Assembly (NCBI GenBank): GCA_016463045.1
Contig: JAEMSB010000298.1
Coordinates: 1 to 6,221 of the forward strand
DNA length: 6,221 nucleotides
Direction of reading: 5' to 3'
Source: Niveispirillum sp.
GTDB taxonomy: Bacteria > Pseudomonadota > Alphaproteobacteria > Azospirillales > Azospirillaceae
Positions 1-4,531 of this stretch are shown here, piece after piece; positions within the stretch are counted from its first letter, which is position 1, and every line of letters starts with the position of its first letter. The notes below the pieces were generated by a model. The model had not been told where the DNA came from. It was given only the letters and a program-made list of their open reading frames with translations, and did no database searches. Made by a program: the position numbers and the translations under genes.

Positions 1-493
1 CCTGGACCCCGCCCGCGACGCCACCACCCTGCCGCTGCTGAAAGGCGCCCTGGCGCGCGGCATGCCAGTCTTCGCGGTGTGCCGCGGGTTTCAGGAACTG
101 AACGTGGCGCTGGGCGGCACGCTTCACCCGCGTATCCAGGAGGTGCCGGGCCGCATGGACCATCGGGAGCCGAAGGAGGCACCGGTGGAGGTGCAATATG
201 CACCCGTCCATCCCGTGACCCTGACACAAGGCGGTGAATTCGCCCGCATCACGGGCGTGGGGGAAATGATGGTGAATTCCCTGCATCAGCAGGGGATCGA
301 CCGCATTGCCGACGATCTGGCCATCGAGGCCGTGGCCCCCGACGGGCAGATCGAGGGCGTGCGTTATACGGGCGGGCCCGGCTTTGCCATGGGCGTGCAA
401 TGGCACCCGGAATGGCGCTTCTGGGAGAACCCGCCCTACGCGGCCCTGCTGACCGCGTTCGGGGATGCCGTCAGGGCATACTCGACACGGTGA
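1..493 (+). CDS. puuD: Gamma-glutamyl-gamma-aminobutyrate hydrolase (PuuD-type class I glutamine amidotransferase), 5'-truncated by window edge
   Basis: This is the C-terminal part of a class I glutamine-amidotransferase-like hydrolase. The reading frame is open from base 2 (L-D-P-A-R-D-A-T-T-L-P-L) with no start, so the gene begins outside the window. The ATG at 62 is internal, because conserved family sequence precedes it. The nucleophile elbow reads AVCRGFQELNVALGG, with the cysteine codon at 80-82. The rest of the catalytic triad is in GVQWHPEW, with His at 404-406 and Glu at 410-412. CRGFQE together with an L-N-V-A-L-G-G-T-L-H stretch is typical of the PuuD/peptidase C26 family. That family cleaves gamma-glutamyl-GABA to glutamate and GABA in the putrescine pathway, in the cytoplasm. 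PuuD is about 254 residues in E. coli, so roughly 90 N-terminal residues are missing here. Another gamma-glutamyl hydrolase specificity remains possible. The gene ends in TGA, directly abutting the stop of the convergent regulator gene. Confidence 0.88.
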   Translation, partial: LDPARDATTLPLLKGALARGMPVFAVCRGFQELNVALGGTLHPRIQEVPGRMDHREPKEAPVEVQYAPVHPVTLTQGGEFARITGVGEMMVNSLHQQGIDRIADDLAIEAVAPDGQIEGVRYTGGPGFAMGVQWHPEWRFWENPPYAALLTAFGDAVRAYSTR

Positions 494-501
494 TTACACC
501 G
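488..501. other. Small hairpin spanning two abutting convergent stop codons
   Basis: CGGTG-ATTA-CACCG forms a perfect 5-bp stem with a 4-nt loop. It contains the TGA of the puuD-like gene (491-493) and the TAA of the regulator gene (494-496, minus strand). There is no T-tract on either side, so it does not qualify as an intrinsic terminator. It may simply be a chance short palindrome. I see no other transcription stop between the two convergent genes. Confidence 0.3.
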
Positions 502-1936
502 CCCCCACGCTGACATAGCTCGACACGCCCCTGATATGTTCATCCACCGCCAAACGGTGGGACAGCGGCGGGAAGGCGCGCTGGGTGCAGTCCAGACGCG
601 GGCAGACGCGGCAATTGACCCCGATGGGCGTGGCCGCGTCCATGTTGGACAGGTCCAGACCGTCGGCATAGGTCAGCTGTGCCGCATGCGCCAGATCGCA
701 GCCGATGGCCACCGCGAATTGCCGCGCCGGCTGTTTCCAGCCGCCACCCGGCTTTTCCACCGTGCGGACGATGGAGAAGAAGGCGGTGCCGTCGGGCATG
801 CGGGCCAGCTGCGTCTGGATTTCGCCTGGCCGCCGGAAGGCATCATGCAGGTTCCAGCGCGGGCAGGCGCCGCCAAAACGCGCGAAATGGAAGCCGGGTG
901 CCGCGCTGAACCGTTTCGACATATTGCCAGCGGGATCGACACGAGCGAAAAAGAAGGGCACGCCCTTGGCCCCTGGCCGTTGTAGCGCCGTCAGCCGGTG
1001 GCAGACCTGCTCATAACTGGCGACAAAGCGGCGGGACAGGATTTCCACATCATACCGCACCTCCTTTGCCGCCGTCAGAAAGCGTCCATAAGGCATCATC
1101 AGGGCCGATGCGAAGTAATTGGCCAACCCCACCCGCGCCAGCCGCCGCGATTCCTCGTGGCTGAACGACCCGCGTGAAACGGCGGCATCCAGCAGGGCCG
1201 CCTGACCCAGCAGGGCCGCCTGACTGGCCAGCTGGAAGGTGCGGCCCGCCGGGTCCAGCATTTCGGAGATCAGCACCCGTTTGGAATGCCGGTCATAACG
1301 GCAGATGGCCCCACCCATCACATCAATGGGCATCAAGCGAACGCGCACCCCGTGCTTCTTCTGCAAATGCGCCGACAGCGTGCCATAGAGATTGCCGCTG
1401 TCCAGATCGCCATCAATCCACAGGCTCTCGGCTGCGATCTCCAGATCGGGGAAATGGTTCTGTTCGGCCTGGAAGAATTCCGACACTTCCTCCTGCGGGA
1501 AGGCCTGGGCGCCCATGACCTGCAACTTGTCGCGGTCGGCCACCTTTTCGGCCAGCGCCCCCAGATCCTCCCGCGCCTCGCGATAGGCGCGGTACATCGA
1601 CACGATGGCATGGCCCAGATTGGGCGCGGCGGCGGCCACCTCCTTCATGTCCTGGGCCTTGATGTCGCCGGCGTCGAACAGGGGATCAGCAAACACCTCG
1701 CGCAGGGACGCCACCAGCCGCGTCTCGTCATCCTCCGCAAAGCTGGCCATGTCGATGCCATAGACCGACGCGATCTTCAGCAGCAACGGTACCGTCAGGG
1801 GACGCTGGTTCGCCTCGATCAGGTTCAGATAGGAGGGGGAGACCCCGATCTCCTCTGCCATCTGTGCCTGTGTCATCTTCAGATCACGGCGCAGACGGCG
1901 GACCTTATGGCCCAGCATGGCCTTCTTGTCGGACAT
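494..1936 (-). CDS. XRE-family transcriptional regulator with ScfR/DUF2083 C-terminal domain (RamB/PccR-like short-chain acyl regulator)
   Basis: This 480-residue protein is a DNA-binding regulator of the short-chain fatty acyl (ScfR) family. Residues about 8-66 form a Cro/C1-type helix-turn-helix (T-Q-A-Q-M-A-E-E-I-G-V-S-P-S-Y-L-N-L-I-E). The middle, about 180-300, resembles the IrrE/peptidase M78 fold. Where active members carry H-E-x-x-H it reads A-S-Q-A-A-L (237-242), so catalysis is not expected. The C-terminal part has the family landmarks GGACPRWNLHDAF (356-368), IGCDLAHA (411-418), YADGLDL (423-429) and CRVCPRLDCTQRAFPPL (442-458). Relatives such as RamB control acetate, glyoxylate and propionyl-CoA genes. 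This one lies in the operon divergent from aceA, so control of aceA is the natural inference. The ATG at 1936 is preferred over the internal Met7 because GGAAGG lies 8 nt upstream, inside the end of the preceding gene. Family assignment is secure; the effector and targets are inferred. Confidence 0.9.
   Translation of the reverse strand: MSDKKAMLGHKVRRLRRDLKMTQAQMAEEIGVSPSYLNLIEANQRPLTVPLLLKIASVYGIDMASFAEDDETRLVASLREVFADPLFDAGDIKAQDMKEVAAAAPNLGHAIVSMYRAYREAREDLGALAEKVADRDKLQVMGAQAFPQEEVSEFFQAEQNHFPDLEIAAESLWIDGDLDSGNLYGTLSAHLQKKHGVRVRLMPIDVMGGAICRYDRHSKRVLISEMLDPAGRTFQLASQAALLGQAALLDAAVSRGSFSHEESRRLARVGLANYFASALMMPYGRFLTAAKEVRYDVEILSRRFVASYEQVCHRLTALQRPGAKGVPFFFARVDPAGNMSKRFSAAPGFHFARFGGACPRWNLHDAFRRPGEIQTQLARMPDGTAFFSIVRTVEKPGGGWKQPARQFAVAIGCDLAHAAQLTYADGLDLSNMDAATPIGVNCRVCPRLDCTQRAFPPLSHRLAVDEHIRGVSSYVSVGAV
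1189..1224. repeat. Perfect 18-bp tandem duplication inside the regulator gene
   Basis: The 18-mer CCAGCAGGGCCGCCTGAC occurs twice in immediate succession (1189-1206 and 1207-1224). Because 18 is a multiple of 3 the frame is kept. The encoded minus-strand peptide is repetitive: S-Q-A-A-L-L-G-Q-A-A-L-L. It lies in the M78-like domain of the ScfR-type regulator, at about residues 238-249. From memory of the family, the spacing between FQLA and the downstream D-A motif looks normal, so this may not be a net insertion. Confidence 0.85.
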
Positions 1937-1940
1937 GGGG

Positions 1941-2333
1941 TCAGCCTTCCTTCCGCGTAATCACTTTCACCTCGTCCCGATAGCGGAACCGAAGGGCGGA
2001 CCAGTCATCGTCAATCGCGATCTGGGTCACCGGGATCATGCCTTCGCGGGTCAGATGGTCCCATCCCGCATCGCGGGATAGATCGCTTCGGATCGACCCG
2101 CTTTTCTTGGGATGCGCCACCCAGAAGGCGCCGCCACGTTTGTAAATCGGCAGCATGCGGCCGGCCAGGGCACCAAGGGCTGCGACATCCACGGCAAAGC
2201 CCAGCAGCAGGTCGATATCGCCATCGGGCCGTTCGGTCGGCAAACCGATGATTTCCCGAAGATTTCCGGGGACATCCAGCACCCAGGCACGCTTGCCCGG
2301 CTTGAACCCCAGCTTGTCCGCGATGCTTCTCAT
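1941..2333 (-). CDS. DUF3052-like small conserved protein
   Basis: This 130-residue protein has an N-terminal K-L-G-F-K-P-G-K-R-A-W-V-L-D-V-P segment (8-23). It also has a central F-W-V-A-H-P-K-K-S-G-S-I-R-S-D-L-S-R-D segment and a C-terminal V-T-Q-I-A-I-D-D-D-W-S-A-L-R-F-R segment. This pattern matches the DUF3052 family: an LGIKPG-like start, a W-x-x-x-P-K-K motif and a D-x-x-W-S-x-L-x-F motif. The family has no assigned biochemical function that I can state. No signal peptide or membrane segment is visible, so it should be cytoplasmic. The start at 2333 is supported by GGGGGA (2341-2346, minus strand) with a 7-nt spacer. Its TGA ends only 4 nt before the ATG of the ScfR-type regulator, and its last codons contain that gene's ribosome binding site. 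The two are therefore very likely one transcript and translationally coupled. Its own role in acetate or fatty-acid metabolism is unproven. Confidence 0.8.
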   Translation of the reverse strand: MRSIADKLGFKPGKRAWVLDVPGNLREIIGLPTERPDGDIDLLLGFAVDVAALGALAGRMLPIYKRGGAFWVAHPKKSGSIRSDLSRDAGWDHLTREGMIPVTQIAIDDDWSALRFRYRDEVKVITRKEG

Positions 2334-2357
2334 GGCACAATCCCCCGCCGCGTCACT

Positions 2358-2417
2358 CTGTCAATTTACAGACTTTACAACATGACAGCAATTGGCATTA
2401 CAGACTGTGACAGCAAT
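2358..2417. repeat. Direct and inverted repeats in the divergent regulatory region (possible regulator operators)
   Basis: An AT-rich patch in a GC-rich window contains several repeated words. TTACAGACT occurs at 2366-2374 and 2398-2406. TGACAGCAAT occurs at 2383-2392 and 2408-2417. TTTACA occurs at 2365-2370 and 2374-2379, a 9-bp step. CTGTCA at 2358-2363 is the reverse complement of TGACAG at 2383-2388 and 2408-2413, and CTGTGACAG (2405-2413) is an odd palindrome. The words overlap both candidate promoters. Operator function, probably for the ScfR-type protein, is inference. The pattern differs from the TTTGCAAA-type sites I recall for relatives. Confidence 0.5.
2363..2391 (-). promoter_or_regulatory. 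Candidate sigma70-like promoter for the DUF3052-regulator operon
   Basis: Reading the minus strand, TTGCTG (2386-2391) is followed after 17 nt by TAAATT (2363-2368). This would start transcription near 2356, about 23 nt before the DUF3052-like start codon. The -35 match is weak and the -10 match moderate, so this is a pattern-based guess. Its -35 box touches the -35 box of the candidate aceA promoter on the other strand, which would let one bound protein affect both. Confidence 0.3.
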
Positions 2418-2420
2418 ACT
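2392..2420 (+). promoter_or_regulatory. Candidate sigma70-like promoter for aceA
   Basis: TTGGCA (2392-2397) is followed after 17 nt by AATACT (2415-2420). These match the TTGACA and TATAAT consensus at 5 of 6 and 4 of 6 positions. Transcription would begin near 2427 and give a leader of about 155 nt before the aceA start. The spacer contains the second copies of the TTACAGACT and TGACAGCAAT repeats, a position where a bound regulator would be expected to interfere. The call rests on consensus matching only. Confidence 0.35.
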
Positions 2421-2582
2421 ATTTTACGAAATTCACTCTATTGATCATTTTATGTCCTGGGTCCATGTTCACCTCAACGGCGCTGCACTGCACACCAAAC
2501 CCGGTATCGGGAACAAGGTGGCGGAAACAAAAAGCAGCCCGCACGAGACACCAGAGAGCCCCACCAGGCCAGGAGTTAAGAC

Positions 2583-3869
2583 ATGTCCCCGTTGGACCAG
2601 ACCCAGAGCATCGATCTCGCCGCCATCCACGCCAAGCGCTATGACGGTATCAAGCGCGACTTCACGGCTGAGGATGTGCGCCGCCTGTCCGGGTCGGTGA
2701 AGATTGAGTACACGTTGGCCGAAATGGGCGCCCGGCGCTTGTGGGAACTGCTGCACACCCGCCCCTATGTCCACACGCTGGGCGCGTTTACGGGCAATCA
2801 GGCTTTGCAGCATGTCAAAGCCGGCCTGGAAGCCATCTATCTGTCGGGCTGGCAGGTCGCGGCGGATGCCAATCTGGCGGGGCAAATGTATCCCGACCAG
2901 TCGCTGTACCCCGCCAATTCCGTTCCCGCCGTTGTGAAGCGCATCAACAATGCCTTCCAGCGCGCCGATCAGATCCAGACCGCCGAGGGCAAGGGCGACA
3001 CCTACTGGTTCGCGCCCATCATCGCCGATGCCGAAGCCGGCTTTGGTGGCCCGCTGAACGCGTTTGAACTGATGAAGGGCATGATCGAGGCCGGTGCGGC
3101 TGCCGTTCACTTCGAAGACCAGTTGGCATCGGAAAAGAAGTGCGGCCATCTGGGCGGCAAGGTGCTGATCCCGATCCAGCAGTTCATCCGTACCCTGAAT
3201 GCCGGTCGTCTGGCCGCCGATGTCTGTGGCACCTCGACCCTGGTGGTTGCCCGCACCGACGCCGAGTCGGCCCAGTTGATCACCAGCGACGTGGATGAGC
3301 GCGACCACCCCTTCATCGACCGCAATGACCGCACGCCGGAAGGCTTCTTCCGCATCAAGAAGGGTGTCGGTGTCGATTACTGCATCGCCCGTGCCCTGGA
3401 ATATGCCCCCTATTCCGACCTGATGTGGTGGGAAACCTCCAAGCCGAACCTGGACGAGGCGCGCCGCTTCGCCGAGGCCGTGCACAAGAAGTTCCCCGGC
3501 AAGATGCTGGCCTATAATTGCTCGCCCTCCTTCAATTGGAAGGCCAACCTGGACGACGCGACCATCGCCAAGTACCAGGCCGAGTTGGGGGCCATGGGCT
3601 ACAAGTATCAGTTCGTGACCCTGGCGGGCTTCCACAGCCTGAACCTGGCCACCTTCGAACTGGCCAAGGGCTACAAGGAACGCGGCATGGCCGCCTACTC
3701 CGAGATGCAGCAGCGTGAATTCGCTGCGGTCGAGCAGGGCTTCACTGCCGTGAAGCACCAGCGCGAAGTGGGCACCGGCTATTTCGACGCTGTGGCGGTT
3801 GCCATCTCTGGCGGTACGTCTTCGACCACCGCCATGAAGGACAGCACCGAGACCGATCAGTTCCATTGA
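2583..3869 (+). CDS. aceA: Isocitrate lyase (glyoxylate shunt)
   Basis: This 428-residue enzyme cleaves isocitrate to glyoxylate and succinate, the first step of the glyoxylate bypass. The bypass allows growth on acetate, fatty acids and other C2 sources, in the cytoplasm. The sequence is canonical from end to end. It shows S-G-W-Q-V-A-A-D-A-N (88-97), the magnesium/substrate region I-A-D-A-E-A-G-F-G-G (147-156), the catalytic signature KKCGH (185-189, active-site Cys187), and NCSPSFNW (312-319). The C-terminus has S-T-T-A-M-K-D-S-T-E, like the usual STTALKGSTE tail. The length fits the short prokaryotic subfamily of about 430 residues. The ATG at 2583 is fixed by AGGAG (2571-2575) with a 7-nt spacer. 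The gene is transcribed divergently from the DUF3052/ScfR-type operon, which suggests local control by that regulator. No malate synthase gene is present here. Nothing is truncated or missing. Confidence 0.98.
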   Translation: MSPLDQTQSIDLAAIHAKRYDGIKRDFTAEDVRRLSGSVKIEYTLAEMGARRLWELLHTRPYVHTLGAFTGNQALQHVKAGLEAIYLSGWQVAADANLAGQMYPDQSLYPANSVPAVVKRINNAFQRADQIQTAEGKGDTYWFAPIIADAEAGFGGPLNAFELMKGMIEAGAAAVHFEDQLASEKKCGHLGGKVLIPIQQFIRTLNAGRLAADVCGTSTLVVARTDAESAQLITSDVDERDHPFIDRNDRTPEGFFRIKKGVGVDYCIARALEYAPYSDLMWWETSKPNLDEARRFAEAVHKKFPGKMLAYNCSPSFNWKANLDDATIAKYQAELGAMGYKYQFVTLAGFHSLNLATFELAKGYKERGMAAYSEMQQREFAAVEQGFTAVKHQREVGTGYFDAVAVAISGGTSSTTAMKDSTETDQFH

Positions 3870-3926
3870 CCGGTTCCCAGTTTCTCAAATTGATCCGCTG
3901 CCCTTCCTGAACAGGGTGGCGGGTCT

Positions 3927-3958
3927 GCCGGGGGAAGGGGCTGCATCCTTCCCTTGGC
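3927..3958 (+). terminator. Candidate transcription terminator hairpin after aceA
   Basis: A 12-bp stem pairs 3927-3938 (GCCGGGGGAAGG) with 3947-3958 (CCTTCCCTTGGC), with two G-T wobble pairs and an 8-nt loop. It starts 57 nt after the aceA stop. Only a short TCTT follows instead of a real T-run, so it may be a weak terminator or a 3'-end-stabilising hairpin rather than an efficient intrinsic terminator. Confidence 0.45.
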
Positions 3959-4120
3959 TCTTGGCCCCCCAGGCTGGAACCTTTCTGCCACTCTCCGCGC
4001 TGGATGGGAGGGGGCGGCGGAAAGCCGGTGGACGGCGCGATGGATCGCCGACCCCGCCGGATCGTACCGGTCACGGGGCCCTTTCAGACAAACAGAATAG
4101 GCGATGGTGGGCGCTCTCTC

Positions 4121-4192
4121 CCATTGCCTTACAGTGTGATTGACGGTCCCGACGCTTTCATCGGGACCGTCAATCACACGATGAAACAATGG
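4121..4192. repeat. 72-nt symmetrical palindrome with a perfect 19-bp stem
   Basis: GTGTGATTGACGGTCCCGA (4134-4152) is followed by an 8-nt loop (4153-4160) and then by its exact reverse complement (4161-4179). Outside this, after exactly 7 nt on each side, lie CCATTG (4121-4126) and CAATGG (4187-4192), also reverse complements. The whole thus folds as a long two-part hairpin. Neither strand has a T-run after the stem, so it does not look like an intrinsic terminator. It could be a REP/MITE-like repeat, a protein-binding site or an RNA structure. Confidence 0.85.
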
Positions 4193-4195
4193 CTA

Positions 4196-4216
4196 GGTCC
4201 GGCCCGCACCCGGACC
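4196..4216. repeat. 7-bp stem-loop beside the large palindrome
   Basis: GGTCCGG (4196-4202) pairs perfectly with CCGGACC (4210-4216) around a 7-nt loop. The loop word recurs just downstream: CCCGCACCCG appears at 4203-4212 and again at 4216-4225. It starts 4 nt after the 72-nt palindrome. In such GC-rich sequence a short stem can occur by chance, so function is uncertain. Confidence 0.4.
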
Positions 4217-4313
4217 CCGCACCCGATCCCAGGATGACAACGCACCGTTCCGCCTCCGCGACAGGGGTGGGCGGTGCTTTGTCTTATCTGGTCCTCCTCC
4301 ACCCTTTTACATC

Positions 4314-4318
4314 AGGAG
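4314..4318 (+). promoter_or_regulatory. Ribosome binding site for the small acidic ORF
   Basis: AGGAG lies 6 nt before the ATG at 4325. A second in-frame ATG at 4319 immediately follows the AGGAG and is too close to use, so this site selects 4325 as the start. The longer reading from GTG at 4274 has no comparable site. Confidence 0.5.
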
Positions 4319-4324
4319 ATGCCC

Positions 4325-4459
4325 ATGGATGGTTACACCCCCCTTGTTCTGGACGACGAACCGGTGATGACACCGATGATCGCCGATGCAGAAGCCGCGT
4401 GGGTTGCCGTCAGTGTGGGCGACAGCGTGATGTTTGTGTGGTTTGGGGGAGAGGAGTGA
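4325..4459 (+). CDS. Small acidic hypothetical protein (44 aa)
   Basis: I do not recognise this gene. The ORF encodes 44 residues starting M-D-G-Y-T-P-L-V-L-D-D-E and ending V-M-F-V-W-F-G-G-E-E. It has nine acidic residues and no lysine, arginine, histidine or cysteine, so it would be strongly negative. It also has two tryptophans and a hydrophobic second half (W-V-A-V-S-V-G-D-S-V-M-F-V-W-F). That half is interrupted by Asp33 and is too short and polar to be a clear membrane helix. In favour of a real gene are AGGAG at 6 nt spacing and a clean TGA. Against it are the tiny size, the lack of a visible promoter and the lack of any known family. It converges on ilvD, with the ilvD terminator just beyond its stop. 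It might be a small cytoplasmic protein or a chance frame. Confidence 0.4.
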   Translation: MDGYTPLVLDDEPVMTPMIADAEAAWVAVSVGDSVMFVWFGGEE

Positions 4460-4482
4460 GCAGCAAAGGCTGGCAATGAGAC

Positions 4483-4510
4483 AAAAAAAAGGGGGACCAA
4501 ACGGCCCCCC
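4483..4510 (-). terminator. Rho-independent terminator of ilvD
   Basis: On the minus strand GGGGGGCC-GTTT-GGTCCCCC forms a stem with one C-T/A-type mismatch and a 4-nt loop, and it runs directly into eight T residues (A-tract 4483-4490 on the + strand). It begins about 21 nt after the ilvD stop codon. This is a textbook intrinsic terminator. On the + strand no T-run follows the hairpin, so it should not efficiently stop transcripts of the small ORF. Confidence 0.9.
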
Positions 4511-4531
4511 TAACCATTACATCAGACCCGC

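Larger units (their letters stand above)
3870..4324. other. Gene-free, hairpin-rich intergenic region between aceA and the small ORF
   Basis: Open frames here give low-complexity translations rich in R, G and P, have no ribosome binding sites, and resemble no protein I know. I read the stretch as non-coding. It holds the post-aceA hairpin (3927-3958), a GC-rich imperfect foldback around 4025-4060, the large symmetrical palindrome (4121-4192) and a 7-bp stem (4196-4216). No convincing sigma70 promoter was seen. A structured small RNA or a long 3' UTR of aceA is possible but unproven. Confidence 0.5.

Noticed and set aside
62..64. ATG at 62 as the true start of the puuD-like gene
   Set aside because: Family-conserved sequence continues in frame upstream to the window edge, so this Met is internal.
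1286..1960. Plus-strand open frame of 224 codons opposite the regulator gene
   Set aside because: It is antisense to the well-supported ScfR-type gene, has no ribosome binding site worth noting, and its composition is that of a shadow ORF.
2392..2700. Plus-strand frame overlapping the aceA start and its upstream region
   Set aside because: It is out of frame with aceA, runs through the likely promoter and leader, and gives a non-conserved translation.
2469..3866. Long minus-strand open frame of 465 codons opposite aceA
   Set aside because: It is fully antisense to a canonical isocitrate lyase gene. Its translation is an H/G/L-rich shadow typical of the opposite strand of GC-rich coding DNA, and no family is recognisable.
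4134..4179. Reading the perfect 19-bp hairpin as an intrinsic terminator
   Set aside because: Neither strand has a T-run after the stem (GATGAAAC on +, TGTAAGGC on minus), so the usual termination signal is incomplete.
3742..4237. Several open frames on both strands in the aceA downstream region (for example 3857-4189 minus, 4004-4237 plus, 3916-4143 plus)
   Set aside because: No ribosome binding sites and no recognisable family. Two of them read through the 19-bp palindrome from opposite sides and give near-mirror peptides, which is an effect of the inverted repeat rather than coding.
4189..4479. 96-codon plus-strand frame overlapping the small acidic ORF
   Set aside because: No ribosome binding site at its start and an irregular, Arg/Cys/Gly-rich translation. 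The overlapping 44-codon frame has a far better start signal.
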